64,000 bases of DNA from Jatrophihabitans_A lederbergiae (GTDB taxonomy: Bacteria > Actinomycetota > Actinomycetes > Mycobacteriales > Jatrophihabitantaceae). This document shows positions 25,454-34,412 of this stretch, piece after piece (position 1 is the first letter of the stretch; each line of letters starts with the position of its first letter). A model generated the notes under the pieces. It was not told the origin of the DNA. It searched no databases and saw only the letters and a list, made by a program, of their open reading frames with translations. A program made the position numbers and the translations under genes. The DNA lies in assembly GCF_031845305.1 (NCBI RefSeq), contig NZ_JAVREH010000016.1:19126-83125 (forward strand), written 5' to 3'.

Positions 25454-28400
25454 GGGCGTTGCGGCTCCCCTCGAGAACTGGCGTGCCGGGCAGCGGACGG
25501 CGCTCCACCCGCCGCATGGCCGACCTCGGCCTGGAAACTGGACGCGGCGGTGCCGCGGAGATCACCCCCGCCAACTCGCGCACGGTCGGATGATCGAAGA
25601 ACTGACGCACGGTGACGTCGACCCCCCACTCCTGCGCGATCTCACCGATCGCCCGCATGAGCAAGAGGGAATCCCCGCCGATGGCGAAGAAGTCGCCATC
25701 CACTGGCACCTGGCCGACGTCTAGGTGCAGGGCGCTGGCCCAGATCGCTGACAGCCGTTGGACGACAGCAGCCAGCGGGTGCTCCGCGGATTGGTCAGAC
25801 GGCGCCTCCGCGGTGGGCCGGGCCACCACCGAGCCGGCTAGACCGGTCAGTGCATCACGGTTCACCTTGCCGTTGACGTTGATCGGCAAGCTGACAACGA
25901 CAGTCAGCAGCTCGGGCAGCATGTAGTGCGGCAGGTGGCGGCGCAGCTGGCTGAACCATTGGTCGGATTCGCCGTCGTCGGCGCACACGACGTACGCCTC
26001 GACATGTCGCCGCTCGGCTGAGCCCGCGCCGACGGCCGCCGCGTCGCTGACCCCGGGCAACTTGCGCAACGCGGCTTCGATTTCACCGAGCTCAAGGCGG
26101 TATCCGCGAATCTTGACCTGGGCGTCGGCCCGCCCGAGGTACTCCAGCTGCCAGGCGGCGGGCGTATCGCACCACCGCACCAGATCCCCAGTTCGGTACA
26201 GGCGAGCACCTGGCGTCGAGCTGAACGGATCAGGACGGAATGCGGCCGCGGTCTTCGCCGGGTCGCCAAGGTACCCGCGGCTCAGGCCTGCGCCGCCGAG
26301 GTGGAGCACTCCGACCTCGCCCCGCTCGACCGGCGTCAGGTCGTCGTTGAGAACTCTGGCTTCCACGCCGGCCATCGGAACGCCGATCAGGGCGTTGCTG
26401 TGTTGTTCGTCGTTCCAGACGTAGTCCGCCACGGTGGAGTCGATGGTGCCCTCGGTGACGCCATAGCAGTTGATGACCCGTCCGTCCGTTGCGATGAGCT
26501 CGCGGACGGTACGAAGCTCGGCCGTGTGAACCAGATCCGAGCCTACGATCAGCACGGCGAGATTGCCCAATGCGGTGCTCTTCGTCTCCACCGTGTGGGC
26601 GACCAACCGGCGCAGAACCAGCGGTACAAAGTCCGCGATCGCCACCTGCCGGTCCGCCATGAGAGCCGACAGGCGACCCGGGTCGAGCATCGTTTCCCGT
26701 GCACAGATAAGCAGACAACCGCCGGAACCCAGCGCGCGGATGATCTCGCCGAGAAAGCCGTCGAAGCTGGCGTTGGCCATCTGCAGATGTACTCGCCCGG
26801 GCTGGAGGTCCAGCAGCTGCTGCCAGCCCTGGTACGTGCTCAGCAGCCCGGCATGCGTGCCTTGCACGCCCTTGGGCTTGCCCGAAGATCCCGAGGTGTA
26901 GACCACATACGCGACAGCGTCAGGGTGCACGGGGCCGAAGATCCGGTGATCGGGCGGGCTGACGCTGTCGTGGACCAGAATGACGGGTAGTCCCAGCGGT
27001 CGCAGCCGAGCACGCATGCAGTCGGCGGTGACCAGAACGACCGGTCTGGCGTCGGCAACTATCTGCGCCTGCCGCGCATGCGGATCGTCGACGTTCAGCA
27101 GCAGGATCGCCCCGCCGGCCTTCCACACCGCGAGCACCGCCACGAGAAGGTCGACCGACCGATCGAGGGCGACGGCGACCACGCGTTCGGTGCCGACCCC
27201 GGCTGCCTGCAGCTGCGCCGCGAGGGAGGCGGCCCGAGCGTCGAGCTCTGCGAACGTCAGCGACCCCTCGTCATCGATCACGGCCGTCGCGTCCGGGGTG
27301 ACGAGGACGTGACGACTGACGAGGTCGAGCATCGTCATGTCCGCCGTTGCGGTGCGGCGCCTGCTATCCGTAGGCGGGTCGAGCGGCCGAAGCGCTGTCG
27401 AGAGCTCCGCTGCGGCGAGTAGGACCAAGGCCGCCTTCATTCGCTCGGCAAGCGCGCGTGCGGTTTCCTGAGACAGGCTGTTTGCCCCGAGGTTGAGGAC
27501 GAATTCGACGCCACCGTCGACGGGACGGACCGCCGTCTGCCATTCCCCGGGAGCGCCCAGGCGCCCACCCGGGATAACTCGTGCGGTCAACCCGAGGAAT
27601 TCCGCCGACCGCCCCAGTGGCACCTGATTGAAGACCGGCAGGTGCAGGGCGTCCCTCCCGACCGGTTCGGGAATGGAGCGGATGAGTTCGGCGAGCGGAA
27701 ACCGTGCGTGCTGAAAGGCACTCGCCAGTCGCCGGCGAATTCGCTCGACGTAGCCGGCGAGCGAGTCACCGGACAGCTGCTCGCTGTCGACAGCGACGGC
27801 GAAGACGCAGTTGCCCACGACCTCGGCGGCGCGAGGTCCGAGCGGCATCCGCACCGGCACGGCCACCGTGAGCCGCTGCTGACCGGTCAATCCGTGCAAG
27901 GCCTGGGCGAATGCGGCCAGGTACAGCGTGAACGGCGTGCAAGCCAGTGCCCGCCCCCGAGCCTCGACGGCCGCCACGAGCGTGGAGGAGAACACCTCCA
28001 CGATCTCGCTAGGGCCAGCGTCGACGTCTGAGGCGGGCACTGGGAGGCGCGGCGGAGCGAACCCGGCCGCGTACTGACGGCGCCAGTAAGCCGCATCGAT
28101 GTCGTGCTCGGACGAGGCCGCGTAGGTGCGCCGCGCCTGGACGTGGGTTCGGTAGCGGGCTGGCGGCCCGAGCTGGGTGGCCGCCTCGGTCCCCGCCGCT
28201 GCGTTGTAGAGCGCGGCCAGCTCTTCGAGGATCACCTGAAACGAGCCACCGTCGGCGACCAGGTCATGAGCAGTCAGAGCCACCTGCACGTGCTCCTCGC
28301 TCACGACAGCGATCTCGATGCGGTACAGGGGCCCCGTGGTGAGTTCCAATTCCAGCTCGGCGCCGCGACGCGCGAAGGCGGCTAGCTGCGCGGAGCGCTG

Positions 28401-28973
28401 CGGTTCGGCGACTGCCCTCAGATCCACCGTCGAAATCAGCGGCTCGATCGGGCGGACGTTCTGGCGCTCGCCGCTGGGCGGGAACACGCTGTGCAGGGCT
28501 TCGTGCCGGGCGATCGTCTGGCTCAGTGCAGCGGTCAGCGCGGCACGGTCGACGGGTCCACGAAGGTCAAGGATGACGGTTTCGTTGAGTGACCGGTTGA
28601 AGTCCCGTCCGCGCTGGCTGACGAACCAGCTCTGCCGCTGCTCCTCGCTCAACGGATAACTGTCCGGATCGACCGGCGCGTTGCCGACACCGTGCGGCGG
28701 GAGGTCCGGCGGGCTCGGCACGGCTTGGGACCGTTCGATCAGCGCAGCGATGTCGCGCACGGTCAGGTCGGGGCTCATCACATCGGCGAGCGGAAGGACC
28801 ACACCGTAGCGCAGCGACACCCCATCGAGCAGGTCGAAAATCTCGAGCGAGTCCAAGCCCAGCGCGACCAGCGGACGGTCAGCCGGGACGTCGGAAGTGC
28901 CGACGACCTTGGCAAGCTCGCCGCAGAGCTCAGCGAGAACACCGGCAGCGGATGGAACGTGGGTCAGCGCCAT
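25446..28973 (-). CDS. NRPS loading/first module T-C-A-T, arginine-like adenylation domain
   Basis: 1175 aa; ATG 28973 follows AGGA by about 9 bases. Domains: N-terminal carrier (phosphopantetheine Ser42 in LGLDSLEIF), condensation (about 105-530), adenylation (YVVYTSGSSGKPKGV about 665, YRTGDLVRW, QVKIRGYRLELGEIE, NGKVNRD) and a second carrier (GGDSLLLM about 1112). The N-terminal carrier before a C domain, with a FAAL encoded nearby, marks a lipo-initiation module. The C domain is odd: its active-site motif reads AHDLVADGGS, so the second, catalytic His of HHxxxDG is Asp237. Pocket residues read about D-G-G-D-V-S-C-I-D-K. The acidic residues at the second half resemble arginine codes, so a basic substrate (Arg or a methylarginine) is inferred. 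Confidence 0.9.
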   Translation of the reverse strand: MALTHVPSAAGVLAELCGELAKVVGTSDVPADRPLVALGLDSLEIFDLLDGVSLRYGVVLPLADVMSPDLTVRDIAALIERSQAVPSPPDLPPHGVGNAPVDPDSYPLSEEQRQSWFVSQRGRDFNRSLNETVILDLRGPVDRAALTAALSQTIARHEALHSVFPPSGERQNVRPIEPLISTVDLRAVAEPQRSAQLAAFARRGAELELELTTGPLYRIEIAVVSEEHVQVALTAHDLVADGGSFQVILEELAALYNAAAGTEAATQLGPPARYRTHVQARRTYAASSEHDIDAAYWRRQYAAGFAPPRLPVPASDVDAGPSEIVEVFSSTLVAAVEARGRALACTPFTLYLAAFAQALHGLTGQQRLTVAVPVRMPLGPRAAEVVGNCVFAVAVDSEQLSGDSLAGYVERIRRRLASAFQHARFPLAELIRSIPEPVGRDALHLPVFNQVPLGRSAEFLGLTARVIPGGRLGAPGEWQTAVRPVDGGVEFVLNLGANSLSQETARALAERMKAALVLLAAAELSTALRPLDPPTDSRRRTATADMTMLDLVSRHVLVTPDATAVIDDEGSLTFAELDARAASLAAQLQAAGVGTERVVAVALDRSVDLLVAVLAVWKAGGAILLLNVDDPHARQAQIVADARPVVLVTADCMRARLRPLGLPVILVHDSVSPPDHRIFGPVHPDAVAYVVYTSGSSGKPKGVQGTHAGLLSTYQGWQQLLDLQPGRVHLQMANASFDGFLGEIIRALGSGGCLLICARETMLDPGRLSALMADRQVAIADFVPLVLRRLVAHTVETKSTALGNLAVLIVGSDLVHTAELRTVRELIATDGRVINCYGVTEGTIDSTVADYVWNDEQHSNALIGVPMAGVEARVLNDDLTPVERGEVGVLHLGGAGLSRGYLGDPAKTAAAFRPDPFSSTPGARLYRTGDLVRWCDTPAAWQLEYLGRADAQVKIRGYRLELGEIEAALRKLPGVSDAAAVGAGSAERRHVEAYVVCADDGESDQWFSQLRRHLPHYMLPELLTVVVSLPINVNGKVNRDALTGLAGSVVARPTAEAPSDQSAEHPLAAVVQRLSAIWASALHLDVGQVPVDGDFFAIGGDSLLLMRAIGEIAQEWGVDVTVRQFFDHPTVRELAGVISAAPPRPVSRPRSAMRRVERRPLPGTPVLEGSRNAHE

Positions 28974-28976
28974 GGG

Positions 28977-30212
28977 TCATCCTCGGTTGGCTTGTGGACC
29001 GACGCTGCTGGTAGCCCCGTCGCGGGAGGATCGCAGCGGCGTGAAGATCCCCGCCAGGGCGATGAGGATGGCAAGGAAGCCAGCCAGCAGAGAGACGCTG
29101 GAGACCGAGTACCGGGCGACTGCCGCGGTCAACAGTGCGGCGCCAATGGGGCCGAGCGCGTTGTGGATCGTCCAGAAGGCAGAGGTGACTCGACCGAGCA
29201 GGTGATCCGGCGTGATTTCCTGCCGCAACGACAGGGAGCAGGTCCCGGCGACGCCGGTGCAGAACATGAAAGCCACGGCCACAGCGGACACGCTGACCAC
29301 GTTGTGTGACAAGCCGATGCAGCAGATGGCCACGCCACAGGCGACGTAGGAACCGACCCAGCACCAGCCCAGCCCGAACGCACGGCGAACGTAAGGTACG
29401 AGCCCGCCTGCCACCATGGAGCCGATCGTCGCCACCGCCAGCACGTACCCGACCGCCCGGTCACTCTCAACGAGATCGTGCTTGAGGTGGAAGATGAAGA
29501 CGTCCACCAGGCCGAGAGTGAGAAAGGTTTGCAGCGACAGCAGAATCGTCAGGGTCTTGAGGATCGGGGTCTCCCACAGGAACCGGACGCCGGCCAAGAA
29601 GCCGGCTCGGCTGCGCACGCTGCCGGCCGCCTCCGGCCCGGTTGCGGTGACGGACGCGAAGCGGATCACGAACAAGCAGGCCATCGAGAGTGCGAAGCTG
29701 GCCGCGTCTACCGCGATGGCCGTCACGGGCCCGAAGGCGGCCGCAACAACGCCCGCAAGCGTCATGCCCACCAAAGTCATGGCGGCGTAGGTGGCCTCCA
29801 GCTTGCCGTTCGCTGCGGTCAGATCTTCCTTCGGCACCAGTCCCGGCACCGCGGTTACGTACGCCACGTGGAAGGTCATGCTGAATACCGCCGCGAGGGG
29901 AACGATCAGGTACAGCGTCCACACTTGCGGTTCTGCCAGCCACAGCACGGGAATCAGCCCGAACAGCACGGCCCTGGCGCCGTCGCACAGCAGCATCAGC
30001 CGACGCCGGTCCACGCGATCGACCACGGACCCTGCGAAGGTCCCGGACGCGATGGAGCCGACCGACGTCAGCCCGGTGAGCAGGCCCATCTGCGTTATCG
30101 AGCCGGTTTCCCTGAGCACCAGAAGGGGAATCGCGATTAGCGAAAAGGCGTCTCCGGCAGCCGAAAGCCCTTGAGCTAGCCAGAAGATACCGAACTGTCG
30201 CCGGCGCATCAT
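28977..30212 (-). CDS. MFS exporter (EntS-like)
   Basis: 411 aa with about 12 hydrophobic segments and the MFS loop motif VDRVDRRRLMLL between helices 2 and 3. It starts FGIFWLAQGLSAAGDAFSLIAIPLLVL, typical of the MFS_3 group that includes the enterobactin exporter EntS and antibiotic efflux proteins. The ATG at 30212 sits 9 bases behind GAGGGGG. It lies four bases ahead of the first NRPS gene and behind a 237-bp spacer. It is the only transporter in the operon, so it likely exports the product and gives self-protection. Confidence 0.9.
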   Translation of the reverse strand: MMRRRQFGIFWLAQGLSAAGDAFSLIAIPLLVLRETGSITQMGLLTGLTSVGSIASGTFAGSVVDRVDRRRLMLLCDGARAVLFGLIPVLWLAEPQVWTLYLIVPLAAVFSMTFHVAYVTAVPGLVPKEDLTAANGKLEATYAAMTLVGMTLAGVVAAAFGPVTAIAVDAASFALSMACLFVIRFASVTATGPEAAGSVRSRAGFLAGVRFLWETPILKTLTILLSLQTFLTLGLVDVFIFHLKHDLVESDRAVGYVLAVATIGSMVAGGLVPYVRRAFGLGWCWVGSYVACGVAICCIGLSHNVVSVSAVAVAFMFCTGVAGTCSLSLRQEITPDHLLGRVTSAFWTIHNALGPIGAALLTAAVARYSVSSVSLLAGFLAILIALAGIFTPLRSSRDGATSSVGPQANRG

Positions 30213-30349
30213 CCGCGTACCCCCTCGCCGACGTTAGAAGTGCGCCAACTTTGATCAGCAAGCGTAGGCGCTGACGATGAACCCGTAACCAATGTGCGAC
30301 GGTGACTGCCGCCGTCGTCTGACGCGGCGCGAAATTACTCGACGTCGCG

Positions 30350-30378
30350 ACCATACACAGAATCATTCGTCAATACAA
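30350..30378 (-). promoter_or_regulatory. Possible internal promoter upstream of the MFS/NRPS genes
   Basis: The 30213-30449 spacer is the only large gap in the operon. On the minus strand it carries TTGTAT (30373-30378) and TATGGT (30350-30355) separated by 17 bases. Each hexamer is only a partial match to consensus, so this is a candidate only. No terminator hairpin was seen, so readthrough from the three precursor genes is also possible. Confidence 0.3.
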
Positions 30379-30449
30379 GGCCAAAGTCCGCTGATGACCG
30401 CGATTGGACGCACAGCCTGCCACGCCACCTTGCGTTCAGGGGCGCTGGC

Positions 30450-31490
30450 TCAGAATCTCGACCCACCGCGTAGCAGGACACCGAATTCCAACCTGGTCGA
30501 ATCGACCTCCAGCGGCGGCCCCGCTTCCGCGATCTTCGTCGTTTCGGCGCGGGTGAACAGGTCGTCCCAGTACTTGCGCGGCTCTAGTCGCTGAGCGGTG
30601 ATCGCATGCAGCAGGAAGTACTCGTTGTAATAGGCCATTGCCAGCGGATGAGCCATCGCCGGCCCGCTGGGCTGGTGATCGACCTCGATGACGATCCACT
30701 GCGCCTCCGGAAGCCCGGCTAGCACTCCGCCCACCAGTGCTTCGACGGCCGCATCGCCTTCTTGCTCCAGCATCTCTTGCAGAACAAAGGCTGTCAGGAA
30801 GCACACACCAGCTCCCGCAGGCGCCAGCTCCACCTCGAGCGCTGAGCGTGCCGGCGCCTGATGAAACGTGACCCGGTCGCTGAGGCCGGCCGCCGCGGCG
30901 AGTTTGCCGGCCTCCTGGCACGCCTCGCCGGAAGGCTCGAGACCGACACCGCGCAGGTTTGGCCGCCGCCGAAGCAGTTCCAGCAAGAAGGCACCGTTTC
31001 CGCAGCCCAGATCGACGACTGTGTCTACTGGCCCGTCCGACCGGTCCAGCAACGACTCCACCAGCGGTAGTGCATCGTGCTGGCTGATACCGCAAGATCC
31101 CGAACCAACACGATGATCGACCCGCGTAGCGTACGGACTGCCCGCGGCCAATGCGTCGCCGAGCTGGTCGAAGGTGGTGGTGTAGCCGTCGAGCAGCAGT
31201 TCGTACCACGGGGCAATCGGCAGCAACTGCCTGGCCTTGTCTGTCAGCTGCCATGCGTCGGCGTCGCGGACGTACTGCTCGTTCTCGAGATAGCGGAGCA
31301 ACGCCCCGAGCCGCCCCGCATCCAGGGAGTGGTTCGTCGCCAACTCCTGCGTGGTATGCGGACGACGATCCAGGGACGTGAACAAGCCGAGGCGCAGGCA
31401 ATGTCGCAGCACCTGTGCCAGGGCGAAGAATCGAACCGGCTGAAGCTGCTCGACCAAGCGCTGTTCGAAGTTTTCAGTAGTTGGTTTCAC
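30450..31490 (-). CDS. Methyltransferase resembling 2-ketoarginine methyltransferase (MrsA type)
   Basis: 346 aa; GTG start overlapping the ureohydrolase stop. It has an N-terminal winged-helix dimerisation region (FALAQVLRHCLRLGLFTSL, LGALLRYLENEQYV) followed by a SAM-binding domain (TVVDLGCGNGAFLLELL near residue 158). This is the O-methyltransferase-like architecture that MrsA of Pseudomonas syringae also has. As I recall the family, the middle (FVLQEMLEQEGDAAVEAL, AYYNEYFLLHA) is like MrsA, which C-methylates the keto acid of arginine on the way to beta-methylarginine. It sits beside an aminotransferase and a guanidino-hydrolase family gene, which supports an arginine-derived substrate. 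A generic O-methyltransferase is the alternative. Confidence 0.65.
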   Translation of the reverse strand: MKPTTENFEQRLVEQLQPVRFFALAQVLRHCLRLGLFTSLDRRPHTTQELATNHSLDAGRLGALLRYLENEQYVRDADAWQLTDKARQLLPIAPWYELLLDGYTTTFDQLGDALAAGSPYATRVDHRVGSGSCGISQHDALPLVESLLDRSDGPVDTVVDLGCGNGAFLLELLRRRPNLRGVGLEPSGEACQEAGKLAAAAGLSDRVTFHQAPARSALEVELAPAGAGVCFLTAFVLQEMLEQEGDAAVEALVGGVLAGLPEAQWIVIEVDHQPSGPAMAHPLAMAYYNEYFLLHAITAQRLEPRKYWDDLFTRAETTKIAEAGPPLEVDSTRLEFGVLLRGGSRF

Positions 31491-32605
31491 TCGAGTCCCT
31501 CCGTTTGGGGCAACGGTGCACCGCCTGCGCGGCGGTGCTGAGCGATGCCGGTCAGGCATTCCAGAACGGCCCGGTTGGCAAGCATCGCCGTGACATTGCT
31601 GGGCTGGTCGTAGTGCGGAGCGACCTCCACCACGTCGATGCCGCAGATGGGCAGGCTTGCACAGATCTCTCGCACTGAATCCAGGAGTTGCCGGGAGGTC
31701 ATTCCGCCAGGTTCGGGAGTGCCGGTTCCAGGAGCGAGACCGGGGTCCACCACGTCAATGTCCACGGACAGGAAGACCACCTTGGCTCGGGACTTCCCGT
31801 CGCCGGCGAGCACGGCCTCGATGGCTTCGTCGATGACCGTACGCAGCCCTCGTTCAACGAGTTCGCTCATGAAGTAACTGCGCATCCCCTGCTCGCGCAT
31901 CCACTGAACCGTCGCCGGGTCCGGCCAGTAACCGCGGAGTCCGATCTGGACGAATCGATGACCCGGAATCGCTCCGGACTCGATGAGGCGCCGCATCGGC
32001 GCTCCGTGGCCCATCATCGACGGGTCGCTGTAGACGCCGGTGTCGGCGTGGGCATCGAAATGAACCAGGGCGACATTGCCGAATCCATAAACCTTCGCCG
32101 CCGCGGTAGCCGTCGCGAAGGTGATCGAGTGGTCACCGCCGAGGGTGACGGGCACACCGCCGCGAACCGCGACGGCACCGGCGTACCTCTCGATGCTGTC
32201 CAGGCTCCGCTCGATGTAACCGCGGAACACGGGAGCATCGCCGGCATCGACGACCGGCAGTTCGGTGAGCGGGTCTATGCCCGTAGCCAGATGTGGCCGC
32301 TTTCCGTCCGGCTCCAGGTAGTCCGCGTCGCGAATAGCCCTTGGACCGAAGCGTGCGCCCGGCCGGAAACTGGTACCCCAGTCGAACGGCGCACCGAGCA
32401 CGACCACTTCGCCGCGACGGACATGGTTGACTGCCCGAACCGGTACCCCACAGAACGTCGCCCGGCTTCCAAACGGTTCGACAGCATCCGATGCGTAGGG
32501 AACGAGAAACTCCGCCGGAGGTGGCGGCTCGTCTGAGAACCCGACGTCTGGTTCTTGGGAAAGCTCCGCGGGTTCGGAAGCGTCAGAAGGGGTTCCGTTC
32601 GTCAT
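31487..32605 (-). CDS. Ureohydrolase (agmatinase/arginase/guanidino-acid hydrolase family)
   Basis: 372 aa; ATG start overlapping the aminotransferase stop (ATGA). All Mn-binding motifs are present: GGDHSI near residue 157, DAHADT near 184 and SVDIDVVDPG near 282, with the family ending PEPGGMTSRQLL. The family hydrolyses a guanidino group to urea plus an amine. The N-terminal about 50 residues are acidic and look disordered. In this operon it would act on an arginine-derived acid, giving an ornithine-type or 5-amino-2-oxo acid. Whether agmatine, a guanidino acid or methylated ketoarginine is the substrate cannot be told. A housekeeping role is unlikely given the coupling. Confidence 0.88.
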   Translation of the reverse strand: MTNGTPSDASEPAELSQEPDVGFSDEPPPPAEFLVPYASDAVEPFGSRATFCGVPVRAVNHVRRGEVVVLGAPFDWGTSFRPGARFGPRAIRDADYLEPDGKRPHLATGIDPLTELPVVDAGDAPVFRGYIERSLDSIERYAGAVAVRGGVPVTLGGDHSITFATATAAAKVYGFGNVALVHFDAHADTGVYSDPSMMGHGAPMRRLIESGAIPGHRFVQIGLRGYWPDPATVQWMREQGMRSYFMSELVERGLRTVIDEAIEAVLAGDGKSRAKVVFLSVDIDVVDPGLAPGTGTPEPGGMTSRQLLDSVREICASLPICGIDVVEVAPHYDQPSNVTAMLANRAVLECLTGIAQHRRAGGAPLPQTEGLE

Positions 32606-33600
32606 ACAGTCACGCCTTCCGCCAGTTGAGCGAGCGCAGCTTCGAGTCGGCTCTGGTCGGCAACTGTGCCGCCCGAGACGCGGATCCAGCCGGGAAGGCC
32701 GAGGCTGGCACAGTTCCGGACGCGCACGCCGCGTGCACCCAGCTCGCCGACGAGCGCCTCGCACGCCACCCCGCGCGTCTCGCCGATTATAAAACCGGCT
32801 TCAGTGGTGACCACACGATCGAACAGGCTCGACCGCTCCAGGATGCGAGCGAGGTTTGCAGCCGCTTCGCGAGTCGCGGCGACCGAGCGTTCAATGTGCG
32901 CCGCGTCAGAGAGCGTGCCGGAAAGCGCATGCAGCGAGAAGGTATCGACGGGCTGGAATCGGCGCCGTTCAGCCAGCACGCGAATCTCCGACGCTTCCCC
33001 GACGAGACAGCCAAGCCTCATCCCCGCCAGGCCAAAGGCCTTCGAGAAGCTCCGAAAGATGAAAGTGCCGGGGTGGCGCGCCTGGTACAGGTAACGCGAT
33101 GACGGACAAAACTCTGCATATGTCGCGTCCAACATCAGACGCTCGACGCCGAGCCGGAACTCGTCGATCCATGAGCGGCGGAACATGTTTCCGGTGGGGT
33201 TGTTCGGCTGGGCGAGCAGGCCCACTGAGCCGGTAGCCCGGGTATGCGGAATGGCGCTCGGCTGCCAGTGGTCATCCAGCGCCAGCGCAGTCACCGGAAC
33301 GGGCCAGACCGCCTGCGCCCGGGCAAGGTAGCCGTCGAAACCGGGACTGACCACGTACGCATGGGTAGCCAACGACAGCACCAGGTCTACCGCCTCGTCA
33401 ACCCCCGCAGTAAGAAGCAACTCCCCCGATGCCACTCCAAGATATTCGGCAATTTGGTCGGAAACCTGTTCCAGCAGCCCGCGCGGGTACCGGTGCATGG
33501 CTGAGGCCGCTTCCCGCACCCGCGCCACAGCACTGGGCGACGGGCCAAGGGGATTCTCGTTCCAATCCAACGAAACCACCGTCGACGTCAGCTGATTCAC
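32602..33600 (-). CDS. PLP-dependent aminotransferase, histidinol-phosphate aminotransferase-like
   Basis: 332 aa; GTG start with GGGAGG 4 bases upstream, first gene of the operon. It opens with the HisC/CobD-type signature SLDWNENPLGPSPSA. It has the PLP-binding region (AQPNNPTGN), the Schiff-base lysine in RSFSKAFGLAGMRLG near residue 183, and a C-terminal Arg region (GWIRVSGG). The fold also includes threonine-phosphate decarboxylase. Beside a ketoarginine-methyltransferase-like gene, it could interconvert arginine and its 2-oxo acid or re-aminate the methylated product, the role of MrsB. That assignment is inference from context. Confidence 0.85.
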   Translation of the reverse strand: MNQLTSTVVSLDWNENPLGPSPSAVARVREAASAMHRYPRGLLEQVSDQIAEYLGVASGELLLTAGVDEAVDLVLSLATHAYVVSPGFDGYLARAQAVWPVPVTALALDDHWQPSAIPHTRATGSVGLLAQPNNPTGNMFRRSWIDEFRLGVERLMLDATYAEFCPSSRYLYQARHPGTFIFRSFSKAFGLAGMRLGCLVGEASEIRVLAERRRFQPVDTFSLHALSGTLSDAAHIERSVAATREAAANLARILERSSLFDRVVTTEAGFIIGETRGVACEALVGELGARGVRVRNCASLGLPGWIRVSGGTVADQSRLEAALAQLAEGVTV

Positions 33601-33650
33601 GCGGCCTCCCGCCGGATGAGAGGCGCGACCGTCTGTGGCCGCGTCGGACG

Positions 33651-33679
33651 AACATACGAGCCGGTCCGTTTCTTGTCCC
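33651..33679 (-). promoter_or_regulatory. Probable promoter of the NRPS operon
   Basis: Minus strand: GGGACA (33674-33679), 17 bases, TATGTT (33651-33656), about 50 bases ahead of the GTG at 33600. Spacing is ideal, and each hexamer keeps four consensus bases (GACA; TAT and final T). No other good candidate lies upstream of the first gene. No dedicated regulator gene is adjacent. Confidence 0.4.
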
Positions 33680-34236
33680 GCTCCTGCCGGCCGTTGGGCG
33701 CCCTTGAACCCGGGCGGCGCGCCACATCCGCACCACAGAATTCGGTCAGCCGATGAGGGAAAAGGCCTCTCACCACCGACCGCCTCCGACGGTTGTAGGG
33801 ACAGCGAGTAACGCGGGGCAAGGCTCGATGCCGGTCAGTTCCGCGGGCATGCTCAAAGGGCGTCGACGGCTTCAGAAGATGACCAATTTGCCCGCCGCGA
33901 ATGATCTACGCCGCACGCTAGCACGGGCATTCCACCTATGGAAGGCATCTGGCGCGTACCCGTCTACCGGCGGCCGGTGCAGCCCGCCGCCGGGGTTTGA
34001 CGAACCTGCGGCAGTCGAGATTTCCCCGCTCTGGACGAATGCCCTTAATCCCGGCATTGATGCCGTAGCGGCGGTGTGGATTTCCCAACCTGATGAGAGA
34101 ATGACGCTTGCTGTCCTGGCTTGGTTGGTGACGAACGTGGGTGGTGGTGGCGGAGGTGCAACTGACTGCCCCGCCGCGACCTGCTGCGGATCTGTCCACC
34201 GGTTCAGCGGGAGTGTCCGTCTCCGATCTGGGCCGA
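33680..34236. other. Non-coding or decayed stretch between NRPS operon and remnants
   Basis: Reading frames here are broken or have atypical composition, and I find no conserved motif, RNA or repeat. The base composition is less GC-biased at third positions than in the flanking genes, consistent with decayed sequence. Confidence 0.5.
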
Positions 34237-34360
34237 TTGACGGCTACCCGGAAAGGGACTGGTGGGTATTCGACACCGGTGGCTGCGAATACCGCCCGGA
34301 CGGTTGCCATCGCCGGTCACGCGGGCGTGCCGACGACCGGGGTCGGCGCGTCGGCGTTGG
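34237..34360 (+). pseudogene. Remnant of a secreted repeat-domain protein
   Basis: One frame reads TRKGTGGYSTPVAANTARTV and then IAGHAGVPTTGVGA. This pattern (TR-GTGG...P...RTV.I.G..GVP..GV.A) occurs in beta-rich modules of actinobacterial secreted wall hydrolases and surface proteins. The reading frame loses the pattern after about 34360, and no start or signal peptide is attached, so it is at most a gene fragment. Confidence 0.35.
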
Positions 34361-34412
34361 CGGCGATGGTGGCCCGGGTGATGTCAGCTCGCCGAATCGC
34401 CTTGGGCACGGT

